The notes beneath the pieces are model-generated. The model was not told where the DNA came from. It did no database searches and saw nothing but the letters and a program-made list of their open reading frames with translations. This document shows, one piece after another, positions 9,308 through 17,706 of a DNA stretch of 61,553 bases. A program made the translations under genes and the position numbers. The stretch spans positions 64,753-126,305 of the forward strand of contig NZ_AQVD01000002.1 of assembly GCF_000372425.1 (NCBI RefSeq), in the 5' to 3' direction. Source of the DNA: Streptococcus ferus DSM 20646. GTDB lineage: Bacteria; Bacillota; Bacilli; Lactobacillales; Streptococcaceae. Each line of letters starts with the position of its first letter. Position 1 is the first letter of the stretch.

Positions 9308-9763
9308 CTACTCCTTTTCACTCTTGTTCAGTCGGTACGTAAAGATTCCGGCGACACTTACAGCTAACAGAATCACACCACCATATATCAGAGTATTGCC
9401 TAAGTTCCACTCCTCTTCGTCCTGATTTGCATCTATACTGATGACATGCGTTACAGATGACTGAAAAAGATTGGTGGGCTTTCGCTTCAGACTCGTTGTA
9501 ATAACTTTTCCTTTTTGAAACAGTTCTCCTTGTTGGCGAGACAAGGAAGCTTTACCGTCCTTGTCCTCAGCTAGCTTTTTAGTATCTTCTTCGTTAAACA
9601 GGTCCATCACTTGATTAGACTGTTCCCCCAAACTCTCTTTTTCATCTTGGGCAACTCTGCCAGAATCAAAGGTTAGACTATTATCCTTGATAGTATCTGC
9701 TAAAACTTCTGAAGAAAACAAGACAGTAGTGCTGACCAATAAAGATATAAAGAACTTTCTCAT
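9308..9763 (-). CDS. essA: EssA, T7SS membrane protein
   Basis: This 151-residue protein has an N-terminal signal-like hydrophobic segment (KFFISLLVSTTVLFSSEVLA), a polar extracytoplasmic middle region rich in Lys/Glu/Gln, and one C-terminal transmembrane helix (LIYGGVILLAVSVAGIFTY) before a short charged tail. This topology and the position between esaA and esaB fit EssA. It lies 48 bases downstream of esaA, followed closely by esaB. Confidence 0.88.
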   Translation of the reverse strand: MRKFFISLLVSTTVLFSSEVLADTIKDNSLTFDSGRVAQDEKESLGEQSNQVMDLFNEEDTKKLAEDKDGKASLSRQQGELFQKGKVITTSLKRKPTNLFQSSVTHVISIDANQDEEEWNLGNTLIYGGVILLAVSVAGIFTYRLNKSEKE

Positions 9764-9811
9764 ATAGGCCCTCTTTTCAATCTAGTCCTTTCCAATCTTT
9801 TGGTTTATTCA

Positions 9812-12800
9812 TCAACTTTCCGATACTTTATAAGAATGGTTCTCCCATGGGAAACGTACGACTATGTTTAAAATAATGATAATAATTATACTGATAAATA
9901 GAGCTGAAACCACTCCTGCACCAACCGTAATATGATCAAAATAAAGCGATAATTTCTCTTCCATCAAAGATAAAATGTTCCACATTTTAAGTTTTTGAGC
10001 AAAATCTGTTGTTGCAACAGCCATCCCTGTAGCATTCGAAAAGTAAACAAAAGTAACAAGAGTATAGAGACTCAACCCCATCCCTAAAGCTTTCATGTGT
10101 TTCAAAAGGAAATACTGACCGTGAAGCAATAAGAAGCTAAAGAGAACAAAGATTAAAATCCAAGATGGTATTAAGTCTCTATCTAGGACCATAATCCGAC
10201 TTGAAACAGCTCCTAATACAATACCTTCAACTAAAGCCAATGCTGATAACAGTAACACATTAAAAATGTCTGTATCTGCAAAAAGTCCCTTTGTAAATTT
10301 GTTTTTGACACGCCGAATCAAGTCTTGAGTGGCAAAGAGATAAGCTGTGAACAATGTAATCACACCCAGAAGAAGGACCCATGTGAATGGCCGGTATGTG
10401 TTAACTTGCGACTTATAAGATGTGGTCCGAGTAGCTACTGGACTTGATAAGAATTCCAGCAACGCTTCATTAGGAACACCATTATTATAGGCATTATCTA
10501 AAACAGTAATAAATGATTTGACAAAATCATTGCTTTCAGTCAATTCGGCATTGAATTTGTTCATCAGTTTTTGAGCTTCTTCTGATAATGTTTGACCATC
10601 AGTCTGTGCGGTCTCAACAGCCTTGTTAAAGGATTCAAATGAGGATGAAACTGATGAAGCAGCTTTTGCATTAGATGCAGCTGATGTTTTCAAGCTTTCT
10701 GACTGTGTAACCAATTTAGAGATTCTTCCTGAAAGATCCGATGATTTTCTGGTCCTCTCATTGTCAGCCTGTTCGCTTTCATTTCCTGCAGTCTGTGCAG
10801 CTTTTATACTTTTAAGTAATGTAATACTATCATTGATATCGGATTCAACATTATCATTTTGTTTTTGGATTTTTTCCATATTTTCAACAAGATTTTCACG
10901 AGTTGTTCTTAATGTTTCCAAAACATCCTTTACATCACGATTTGCTGAATAAGTATCCAAAGAGTTTTCAACAGCCTGGGTCAAAAGATTAACTAAAAGC
11001 GTCTTGGCACTCTGATTAAAGAAAGAATCAGTCAAATTGGTCTGAGAGCCATTCGGATAGTAGGTGGTCAAAAGACTTCCTGCATTATTGTAAGCATCCA
11101 CAACCATCTGCGCCGTCGTAGTGTATTGTTCAACTGTCGCTCTATAATCCGTAAGATTAAAACGTTGTCCTTCAGTAATCTGAACACCACCTACAGATAC
11201 CTTGATGGAGGCTGTACCCGTTTCAGTATTACCTCCCTGCTCCCCTTCAGCAGCTGTCGCCTGTTTAATATTATAATGGAACTCGTTATTCTTACTCAAG
11301 TCTACAGTAATTTCACTTGAAGGAGCAACCGGAGCCTGAACTTGTCCATCTTCAACAAGATACCAAGATTCAACGTCCACCCCAGTTGCTGCTAAACTAG
11401 CCTGTACTTTTGTGCTAACAGTTGTTGTTGCATTAAGATTATCCGTATTATAGCCCCTAACAGCTGCTGCCGCATTACCTAAACTAGCCTTCAAATTATT
11501 ATTAGCCGCTGAGTAGCCATAATTTGAAACAGGTGTCGCATCAGAATACTGTGTGATTTTTAGGCTATAATCAGTATCTGTTACGCCTTTAAGATCCCCT
11601 GCTATATCCGCAGCTTTATCAGATGGTAAGGTACTAGCAGCATTACTTACCATAGTATTAATAGAAGCTTTATAATCTTTAAGACTGGTCGTTAACCCAA
11701 CATTTCCCTGTTCAAGGATATCAGCTAAAGTGATTTCATTAAGTCTCTCAATATCCTTACCATAGTAACTTGACAACTCTTCCTCAACAATGGTTTCGAC
11801 ATCTTTAACAGCTGGATTATCTTTATCTTTTTCTGCTACGGTTTGCAGTTGTTTTTCTAGTTCATCAAGCTGCGTATTAAGAGTATTAGTGAGTTCTTTG
11901 TAAGCTTTGTCTTGATTAGGAGTGTTCTCTGGTTCAGAAGAGCCACCTTCTCCACTATCGGACTCTAAAAGTTGAGCTATCGAACCTTTATCTGCCTCTA
12001 AATTAGCAATAATTAGATCTATTTGACTAGATAGCTCATTTGGATTTTGCTGAAATACTCCTTCAGTAAATTGTTTTCCACTAATTGTTCCTTGGCTGTA
12101 TTCTGATAATAAACTTTGTAGATCCGTCAAAATGATGGAAGTGTCACTTCCATCAGAATTTGCATTATCTGCTGAAGTGTTCAATAATTTAGCTAAACTA
12201 TCATTAGCCGATAAGCTACTATTGGCTAATGATACCAAACTTGGAAAAACAGTTGGAAAACTCAAAGAAGATTTGTAAAGATTGCCCTGATAGCTCCCTA
12301 TATTATCATTTTGTATATCAGAAACAAGTTGAGCATTTTGCTGAGCTGTATAAAGATTACCTAAAATAGACGCAAGGTACATATTAATCAGTTGGCTGTT
12401 AAGATTTGACACAATATCATTCCCAACTTTATTAGCCGCAGACTCAACACGTGCATTTCCCTTAGCATTAACCTTATAGGTAACAGTTACTTTATCAACC
12501 ACAACACTATTGATATCTAGAATTTTAGAGGAGAAATTGCTAGGGATATATACAACTAATTGATAGTCTCCACGCTTAAGTCCCGCTTCTGCCGTTGAAC
12601 GACTGGCAATCGTCCAATTTTGACTTTCATCTCTCTCAATCGTTTTGACATAATCAGCACCTAAATTGTAGCTTGTATTTTTATCCACCACTGTCTTATC
12701 TTCATTAACAACGGTCACATTTAAACGATCACTTTGATTACTTGTTTCATTTTTATTATTACTAGATTTCTGAACTAAAATATTCAAACCAATAATAGTT

Positions 12801-12877
12801 GTTAATAAAACCAAAACAAAAACAATATTGACAATCACCTTGACACTTCTAGGCAACTTTTTCTTTAAAAAAACCAT
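9812..12877 (-). CDS. esaA: EsaA, large T7SS membrane protein
   Basis: This 1021-residue protein of the YhgE/Pip-related EsaA family has one transmembrane helix near the N-terminus (residues 13-31, VIVNIVFVLVLLTTIIGLNI). A very large extracellular, mostly helical domain follows, with Glu/Lys/Asn-rich coiled coils around 290-370 and 670-790. A C-terminal bundle of about five or six transmembrane helices spans about 830-1010. In type VIIb systems it forms a surface-exposed arrow-shaped dimer required for secretion. The start ATG is preceded by a GGATAAAGG-like site. It is separated from esxA by a 216-base gap holding two hairpins. Confidence 0.92.
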   Translation of the reverse strand: MVFLKKKLPRSVKVIVNIVFVLVLLTTIIGLNILVQKSSNNKNETSNQSDRLNVTVVNEDKTVVDKNTSYNLGADYVKTIERDESQNWTIASRSTAEAGLKRGDYQLVVYIPSNFSSKILDINSVVVDKVTVTYKVNAKGNARVESAANKVGNDIVSNLNSQLINMYLASILGNLYTAQQNAQLVSDIQNDNIGSYQGNLYKSSLSFPTVFPSLVSLANSSLSANDSLAKLLNTSADNANSDGSDTSIILTDLQSLLSEYSQGTISGKQFTEGVFQQNPNELSSQIDLIIANLEADKGSIAQLLESDSGEGGSSEPENTPNQDKAYKELTNTLNTQLDELEKQLQTVAEKDKDNPAVKDVETIVEEELSSYYGKDIERLNEITLADILEQGNVGLTTSLKDYKASINTMVSNAASTLPSDKAADIAGDLKGVTDTDYSLKITQYSDATPVSNYGYSAANNNLKASLGNAAAAVRGYNTDNLNATTTVSTKVQASLAATGVDVESWYLVEDGQVQAPVAPSSEITVDLSKNNEFHYNIKQATAAEGEQGGNTETGTASIKVSVGGVQITEGQRFNLTDYRATVEQYTTTAQMVVDAYNNAGSLLTTYYPNGSQTNLTDSFFNQSAKTLLVNLLTQAVENSLDTYSANRDVKDVLETLRTTRENLVENMEKIQKQNDNVESDINDSITLLKSIKAAQTAGNESEQADNERTRKSSDLSGRISKLVTQSESLKTSAASNAKAASSVSSSFESFNKAVETAQTDGQTLSEEAQKLMNKFNAELTESNDFVKSFITVLDNAYNNGVPNEALLEFLSSPVATRTTSYKSQVNTYRPFTWVLLLGVITLFTAYLFATQDLIRRVKNKFTKGLFADTDIFNVLLLSALALVEGIVLGAVSSRIMVLDRDLIPSWILIFVLFSFLLLHGQYFLLKHMKALGMGLSLYTLVTFVYFSNATGMAVATTDFAQKLKMWNILSLMEEKLSLYFDHITVGAGVVSALFISIIIIIILNIVVRFPWENHSYKVSES

Positions 12878-12995
12878 TACTTCTATTCCTTTATCCTAAA
12901 ACAATCCTTTTAATCTTTGATATTTCCACGAAAGCAAATCAATTCACTTCTACCTAACAAATTAATACCCAGAAGTATACATTTATGACGTGGGG

Positions 12996-13023
12996 TAATG
13001 GCATTGATAGCTCAATACCATTA
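12996..13023 (-). promoter_or_regulatory. Inverted repeat in the esxA-esaA gap
   Basis: Arms 12996-13007 and 13012-13023 form a 12-bp stem with one G-U on the minus strand and a 4-base loop. No T-run follows, so it is not a classical terminator. It may be an RNA-processing or stability element or a protein-binding palindrome. Confidence 0.5.
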
Positions 13024-13053
13024 ACTCACATTACAAATACAATAAATAAGAGC

Positions 13054-13073
13054 GGGAGGGAACTTCCCTACCC
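13054..13073 (-). terminator. GC-rich hairpin just after esxA (possible attenuator)
   Basis: On the minus strand a GGG/CCC plus AGGGA/TCCCT stem with a 3-base loop forms about 20 bases past the esxA stop, followed by only a mixed T-rich stretch. It would partly stop transcription or protect the esxA message so that EsxA is made in excess over the machine. Confidence 0.5.
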
Positions 13074-13093
13074 ACCCCTTTTAGCAACATGGA

Positions 13094-13390
13094 TTATGAC
13101 CCTGCAATCTGAGAAGCCATTGATGTGTCAACATCTTCAAGATTGCCAGCAACTGAGTTAAGCTGTTGGTTAATCGCTTCAAGCAACTCAGCGAATTGGC
13201 TTACTTTTGGTGACAATTCATTAAATTGTTGTTCAAAAGCGTCAAAGGCACTACCATCCCAATTTTCAGAAATAATAGCCTGTTCATTCGTAAGAGATGT
13301 CAATACATCATTAACACTTTGAGCTCCTGCAGTATATTTTGTTGCAGATGTACGTAGCTCATCTGGAGTCAGTTTAATTTGACCTGCCAT
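13094..13390 (-). CDS. esxA: EsxA, WXG100 secreted protein
   Basis: This 98-residue WXG100 protein is a helical hairpin with the turn motif NWDGSAF at about residues 43-49, flanked by helices containing LTPDELRTSATKYTAGA and FNELSPKVSQFAELLEAI. EsxA is the hallmark small substrate of type VII secretion and acts as a homodimer. It is the first gene of the locus, with its own promoter at 13423-13451 and a strong AAGGAAGGGG ribosome site. Confidence 0.95.
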   Translation of the reverse strand: MAGQIKLTPDELRTSATKYTAGAQSVNDVLTSLTNEQAIISENWDGSAFDAFEQQFNELSPKVSQFAELLEAINQQLNSVAGNLEDVDTSMASQIAGS

Positions 13391-13422
13391 AGGATCCCCT
13401 TCCTTTCCTTTAAGATACTACC

Positions 13423-13451
13423 ATAATATCACGAAAAACCTTTATTTGCAA
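13423..13451 (-). promoter_or_regulatory. Promoter of esxA and the T7SS locus
   Basis: On the minus strand a -35 TTGCAA (13446-13451) and a -10 TATTAT (13423-13428) are separated by 17 bases, ending about 32 bases before the esxA start codon. It is the only good promoter I see upstream of the locus. Confidence 0.7.
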
Positions 13452-13502
13452 TGGCTTTCCAACTCTTTTTTAATTTTACAATATTCCATCATTAGGCAGT
13501 TT

Positions 13503-14414
13503 TTAAGGATTTGAACATGATAACTCTCTTTTCCGTAATTTTTCCAAGGTCTCTTGAAAAATAGCCGGCGGCGGAGCAGTGAAGGTCAAAAGCTCTCCTG
13601 TTCTAGGATGTGTAAATCCCAAGGTTTGGGCATGAAGAAACTGCCCCTGACCGTTAAGGGTTTTTCGAGGGGCATATAGAGGATCTCCTGCTACCGGATG
13701 ACCGATATAAGCCATATGGACCCTAATCTGATGTGTCCGACCGGTCTCTAGGGTTAACTCAACAAAGCTATAATCGCCAAAGCGCTCCAGGACCTGAAAG
13801 CGCGTGACCGCTTCCTTGCCTTTTGCCGTAACCGCCTGTTTTTTACGATCCTTATCGCTGCGACCGATGGGGGCTTCAATCAGACCTCTGTCATTTGGCA
13901 GATTGCCATGAACAATGGCTACATACTGGCGCAGCGACTTTTGAGCTTTCAGTTCAGCGGCCAAGGCCTGATGGGCTTGATCATTTTTCGCAATCATCAG
14001 GAGACCAGACGTATCCTTATCAATCCGATGGACAATTCCCGGTCTGACAACACCATTGATAGACGATAAATTGGGGATATGAAACAGCAGCGCATTAACC
14101 AAGGGACCCGATGTATGCCCCGCCGAAGGGTGAACCACCATGCCTTGCGCCTTATTGATAACCGCAAGATCTTCGTCCTGGTAGATAATCTCTAAGGGGA
14201 GGTCCTCTGCTGCATAGTCAAGAACTTCTTCAGGAGGAAGCTCGTAAGAGATAACATCTCCTTCTTTAACGGCATATCTAGCTTTTTGAGTCTGTCCATT
14301 AACGAGGACCTTTCCCGTCTTGATTTGCTCATTGGCCAAGGAGCGTGAGAGGCTGGTCAAATCTGCCAAAGCCTTGTCAAGCCTTGCACCAGCTTCTTTA
14401 ATGATGATTTTCAT
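13503..14414 (-). CDS. rluD: 23S rRNA pseudouridine synthase, RluD family
   Basis: This 303-residue protein has an N-terminal S4 RNA-binding domain ([10 protein letters not shown] to about residue 60) and an RluA/RluD catalytic domain. The catalytic motif [15 protein letters not shown] near residue 131 contains the essential Asp. The C-terminal motifs [16 protein letters not shown] and GDPLY complete the family signature. It makes pseudouridines in 23S rRNA. Its start overlaps the 3' end of lspA by 17 bases, a common streptococcal arrangement. Confidence 0.92.
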   Translation of the reverse strand: MKIIIKEAGARLDKALADLTSLSRSLANEQIKTGKVLVNGQTQKARYAVKEGDVISYELPPEEVLDYAAEDLPLEIIYQDEDLAVINKAQGMVVHPSAGHTSGPLVNALLFHIPNLSSINGVVRPGIVHRIDKDTSGLLMIAKNDQAHQALAAELKAQKSLRQYVAIVHGNLPNDRGLIEAPIGRSDKDRKKQAVTAKGKEAVTRFQVLERFGDYSFVELTLETGRTHQIRVHMAYIGHPVAGDPLYAPRKTLNGQGQFLHAQTLGFTHPRTGELLTFTAPPPAIFQETLEKLRKRELSCSNP

Positions 14415-14865
14415 TCTTAGCCTCTTCTTTCCATAACGCTATCACCAGCAGCAAAACACCAACCGACAGGCAGGCATCCGCCACATTAAAAATCGCGAAA
14501 TTAACAAAATCCAAATGCACCATATCGACAACATAGCCCAAACGAACTCGATCGATAAAGTTTCCCAAACCACCTGCAATGATCAAAACCAAACCAGATA
14601 AAAGCCAGACACTGCCGTTGAGATGACCAAGCAAGTAATAAACAGCTCCCCCTAAGACCAGCAAAGTCATTAGCGCAAAAAACCATTGCTGATTTTGCAA
14701 GATTGAAAAAGCTGCGCCCCGATTCTGCAGATAGGTGAGGCTGAATACATGAGGGATAAAAGACCTAATCTCTCCCAGCTTAATATTGGAAACAACCCAC
14801 CACTTACTAAGCTGATCAAGACCCACCAAGAGGCAGACAAAGAAAACCAAACCTAATTTTTTCAT
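14398..14865 (-). CDS. lspA: Lipoprotein signal peptidase (signal peptidase II)
   Basis: This 155-residue protein with four transmembrane helices cleaves signal peptides from diacylglyceryl-modified prolipoproteins. The family motifs are visible: DQLSKWW at residues 17-23, NRGAAFS at about 48, GGLGNFIDR around 98 and the catalytic-Asp region FNVADACL near 127. It overlaps rluD by 17 bases and starts 9 bases after the LysR gene ends, so all three may be cotranscribed. Confidence 0.95.
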   Translation of the reverse strand: MKKLGLVFFVCLLVGLDQLSKWWVVSNIKLGEIRSFIPHVFSLTYLQNRGAAFSILQNQQWFFALMTLLVLGGAVYYLLGHLNGSVWLLSGLVLIIAGGLGNFIDRVRLGYVVDMVHLDFVNFAIFNVADACLSVGVLLLVIALWKEEAKNENHH

Positions 14866-14874
14866 CTTTCCTCC

Positions 14875-15780
14875 TCAGGGTTTGTAAGTCTCAAAATAAT
14901 TGAACATCACATTGATGAATTTAAGGGCGCAGGCAGACAAGTTGCTGGAATTGCGTCTGACATAAACCATGTGATTGTCTAAATTATCTTCTAAGGGAAT
15001 AACGGTGATACCATTCACACTTCTGCTGTCTAAAAAGCCAGACCCTGTAGCATAGGCATCTGTTCGCTCCAAAATACCATTTAAGGTCGCCCGGTCCGTT
15101 ACATTGTAAAGCAAGGAAGACTCACTGGTATCCACTAAATTTTCAGAATAATAGAGGTACTCGTCTTTTTCTTGGGTAAACCGTACGGTCTCTAGGCCAG
15201 CCAAATCCTCCATGGTCAGACTTTCTTTTTTGGCCAAGGGATGATCCTGTCGCAGATAGATGTGTGTCTGAAATGAAATCAATTCGACAGACTCTAGGCC
15301 AAGCTTGTCCATCCTCTGCTGAATCCCTTTGCGGTTTTGATTATTTAGATAGATAATGCCAATTTCAGAATGTCCCTGAGCGACTTCATCTAAAATTTGA
15401 GCAGTGGTGGATTCAAAAATCCTTAAATCCTTGTATTCAGGATATTGCTCTGAGAACGTTGTCATCAATGGGGGCAAAAAATCATAATGCTGACTGGCTA
15501 CGGAAAACTGACTGTTAGCCGCATCTGGTTTCGTATATTGCTTTTCAAAAGAATCAAAACTCTTGACCACCTCCAGAGACTTCTCATAAAAGACCATTCC
15601 CTGACTGGTCAAAACAGCCCCTGTCGTTGTCCGCGTAAAAATTTGGAAACCCAATTCTTCTTCTAAATCTTTGACAGCCACTGATAGGCTGGGCTGACTG
15701 ACAAATAGTTTCGCTGCCGCTTCTCGAAAAGTCCCGCTGTTGGCGATAGCCACCACATATCGTAATTGTTGAATGTTCAT
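14875..15780 (-). CDS. LysR-family transcriptional regulator
   Basis: This is a 301-residue regulator. The N-terminal winged helix-turn-helix (residues 1-60, MNIQQLRYVVAIANSGTF, then AAAKLFVSQPSLSVAVKDLE) is typical of LysR proteins, and a substrate-binding domain follows from about 90. I place the start at 15780 because the family begins exactly there and a GGAAG ribosome site precedes it; an upstream ATG at 15816 would add 12 atypical charged residues. It resembles the CpsY/MetR-type regulators of streptococci, but the effector is not identifiable. Confidence 0.9.
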   Translation of the reverse strand: MNIQQLRYVVAIANSGTFREAAAKLFVSQPSLSVAVKDLEEELGFQIFTRTTTGAVLTSQGMVFYEKSLEVVKSFDSFEKQYTKPDAANSQFSVASQHYDFLPPLMTTFSEQYPEYKDLRIFESTTAQILDEVAQGHSEIGIIYLNNQNRKGIQQRMDKLGLESVELISFQTHIYLRQDHPLAKKESLTMEDLAGLETVRFTQEKDEYLYYSENLVDTSESSLLYNVTDRATLNGILERTDAYATGSGFLDSRSVNGITVIPLEDNLDNHMVYVRRNSSNLSACALKFINVMFNYFETYKP

Positions 15781-15825
15781 ACTCTTCCTTCTTTCGCTCT
15801 TTTCATTATAACACAAAAGAAAACA

Positions 15826-15864
15826 GGAAAGGAGCAGGCTCCTCCAAGCCTGCCCTCCCTTTTC
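15826..15864 (-). terminator. Terminator after the Nudix gene
   Basis: A GCAGGC/GCCTGC core stem extended by AAAGG/CCTTT pairing is followed on the minus strand by a T-rich run. It separates the Nudix gene from the LysR gene. Confidence 0.55.
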
Positions 15865-15873
15865 AAAGATAGC

Positions 15874-16383
15874 TCAGTCTTCTGCCTTATCAACCAAGCC
15901 CTGCTTATCCAACCAAGTCTCTAGAAAGCGCTGAGCCAAACTGTCTGGATAGATGATATCTCTAGCTAAGGCTGGCGAAAACCAAGCCGCTTGGTCAATT
16001 TCATGATTGCAGTTTAAAGCGGCTGCCTCCTTAACACGGCAGGCAAAATTAAGCATAAGGACGTTATTCTTCTCATAAAATTGACTGGCATTGAATTGAA
16101 TAGAGGCCACATCGAGATTCGTTTCTTCTTTGACTTCCCGAACAACAGCAGCCTCTACCGTTTCACCCCGACCGACATAACCAGCCACCAAAATATGATT
16201 GGGATTGCCATACTGCTGAATAAGGAGGATTTTTTCTTCCAATTCATCATAGACAATGGCCGACATCGCGACATTATATTGTGGAAAACGATACTTCTGA
16301 CAATATTGACAAAAAGGGACATATCCCTCGTTTTCCAACTCTTTCTCGATGAGTTCTGTTCCGCATTCAGCACAATAATACAT
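15874..16383 (-). CDS. Nudix hydrolase with N-terminal zinc ribbon
   Basis: This is a 169-residue protein. Residues 4-28 contain two CxxC pairs (CAEC and CQYC), a zinc ribbon as in NudC-like NAD pyrophosphatases. The Nudix box is clear: GRGETVEAAVVREVKEETNL at about residues 71-90. It hydrolyses a nucleoside diphosphate-linked compound; the exact substrate cannot be read. It is monocistronic between two terminators. Confidence 0.85.
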   Translation of the reverse strand: MYYCAECGTELIEKELENEGYVPFCQYCQKYRFPQYNVAMSAIVYDELEEKILLIQQYGNPNHILVAGYVGRGETVEAAVVREVKEETNLDVASIQFNASQFYEKNNVLMLNFACRVKEAAALNCNHEIDQAAWFSPALARDIIYPDSLAQRFLETWLDKQGLVDKAED

Positions 16384-16426
16384 TTTTGATTTCCCTTTTC
16401 AGTTTTCCTATCTTCTTGGATAAGCT

Positions 16427-16459
16427 AAAAAGCTCCCCTTACTATCTGGAGAGCTTTTT
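16427..16459 (-). terminator. Terminator of the rplU-prp-rpmA operon
   Basis: Arms AAAAAGCTC and GAGAGCTTTTT form a stem ending in a T-run on the minus strand, about 14 bases beyond the rpmA stop codon. Confidence 0.75.
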
Positions 16460-16472
16460 ATGTTCTTGGTTT

Positions 16473-16766
16473 CTATTTCGCAATTGGGTATACAGAAACT
16501 TGTTTTTTATCGCGACCTTTGCGTTCAAAACGGACAACACCTTCTACCTTAGCAAAAAGGGTATCGTCACCGCCACGGCCAACATTAGCTCCTGGATAAA
16601 TATGAGTTCCGCGTTGACGGTAAAGGATTGAGCCTCCTGTTACAGTTTGGCCGTCAGCCGCTTTCGCTCCAAGACGTTTTGCTTGTGAGTCACGTCCGTT
16701 AGATGTTGAACCGCCACCTTTTTTGTGGGCGAACATTTGCAAGTTAGCAAGATTCATTTTTAACAT
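16473..16766 (-). CDS. rpmA: 50S ribosomal protein L27 (with cleaved N-terminal extension)
   Basis: This is a 97-residue L27. The firmicute-type N-terminal extension [12 protein letters not shown] precedes [15 protein letters not shown]. The Prp protease removes this extension after Phe12 so that the mature N-terminus can reach the peptidyl-transferase centre. The prp gene is directly upstream in the operon. The rest is a normal L27 core. Confidence 0.95.
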   Translation of the reverse strand: MLKMNLANLQMFAHKKGGGSTSNGRDSQAKRLGAKAADGQTVTGGSILYRQRGTHIYPGANVGRGGDDTLFAKVEGVVRFERKGRDKKQVSVYPIAK

Positions 16767-16782
16767 AATGTGGTTTCCTCTC

Positions 16783-17124
16783 TTAATTAGTCATTTGGAT
16801 TTGGACGTCTACAAATCTTGATTGATTGTCAGCTAAGTTTGATATTCCCAAAAAGAAAGCCTCAAACAACAGCTGGACTTTTTCATCAGACTGATAAGGA
16901 TCTGATGAGATATCAAGGTTCATATAACCGCCGTCCAAGTCATCCATATCTATATCTGCCTGGCAGTCTGTCAGCACTTCTAACGCATTAACCAAATTAA
17001 TCGCAAGTGTCGAAACAGCTGCACACACAACATCAAAGCCAAATTCACCGCTGCCAGCATGACCTGAAAGAACAACTCCTTCAAGCTGACCTGATTGCCG
17101 CCGTGTAAAAATTGCTTTAATCAT
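16783..17124 (-). CDS. prp: Prp, ribosomal-processing cysteine protease
   Basis: This 113-residue YsxB/DUF464 protein has His22 in SGHAG and Cys34 in DVVCAAVS, the catalytic pair of the family. It trims the N-terminal extension of L27, an essential step in ribosome assembly in firmicutes. It is encoded between rplU and rpmA, 8 and 16 bases from its neighbours, the conserved order. Confidence 0.92.
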   Translation of the reverse strand: MIKAIFTRRQSGQLEGVVLSGHAGSGEFGFDVVCAAVSTLAINLVNALEVLTDCQADIDMDDLDGGYMNLDISSDPYQSDEKVQLLFEAFFLGISNLADNQSRFVDVQIQMTN

Positions 17125-17132
17125 TGGATTGA

Positions 17133-17447
17133 TTAGGCGTTAATCGCTTTGATTACAACTTTGGTATAAGGCTGACGGTGACCTTGTTTTCTGTGGCTGC
17201 CTTTTTTAGGTTTGTACTTGTAAGTAACAACCTTTTTTTGCTTACCTTGTTTTTCAACCGTTCCGACAACAGTCGCACCGGAAACCAAAGGTGTTCCAAC
17301 AACTGTCTTTTCACCACCGACAAGAACAACTTGGTCAAAAGTGACTTCTGCTCCTGCTTCGACATCAAGTTTCTCAACGTAAATCGCTTGATCAACTTCA
17401 ACTTTTACTTGCTTACCACCAGTTTTGATGATTGCGTATGTGCTCAT
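17133..17447 (-). CDS. rplU: 50S ribosomal protein L21
   Basis: This 104-residue L21 starts [17 protein letters not shown] and ends with the [20 protein letters not shown]-binding region of the family. It is the first gene of the rplU-prp-rpmA operon, with an AGGAGGTGCATC ribosome site and a structured leader. Confidence 0.96.
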   Translation of the reverse strand: MSTYAIIKTGGKQVKVEVDQAIYVEKLDVEAGAEVTFDQVVLVGGEKTVVGTPLVSGATVVGTVEKQGKQKKVVTYKYKPKKGSHRKQGHRQPYTKVVIKAINA

Positions 17448-17577
17448 GATGCACCTCCTATAAATTTTGTTTGAGGGATCTCCCTCTTTTGTGAAGACTC
17501 GCCTTGCACCGTGAGTTTAAAACTGCTTAAACGGTGTTCGTGCGGTTGCACAGGATGTGCATATAGTCAACTTTTAC
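17448..17577 (-). promoter_or_regulatory. L21 leader (autoregulatory mRNA structure)
   Basis: The roughly 130-base leader before rplU contains several short inverted repeats: TGCACATCC/GGATGTGCA-type pairing near 17545-17562, ACCGTTTAAGC/GCTTAAACGGT near 17527-17537, and GGGAGATCCC near the gene. The position and stem pattern fit the L21_leader family of firmicutes, thought to bind a ribosomal protein and control the operon. Assigned by pattern, not by covariance search. Confidence 0.6.
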
Positions 17578-17606
17578 ATTGTAACACGAATATTCTCTTA
17601 ACACAA
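17578..17606 (-). promoter_or_regulatory. Promoter of the rplU operon
   Basis: On the minus strand a -10 TACAAT (17578-17583) lies 17 bases from a weaker -35 TTGTGT (17601-17606), just ahead of the leader. Confidence 0.6.
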
Positions 17607-17706
17607 GACTTTTGCAGGAAATAATTCCTTTTTTCCTCTTTGAACCGCATCCCTTCACCTCAAATAACCTTACCATTTTTTGACAAGATCTTCCTGCCCT
17701 CCTATA

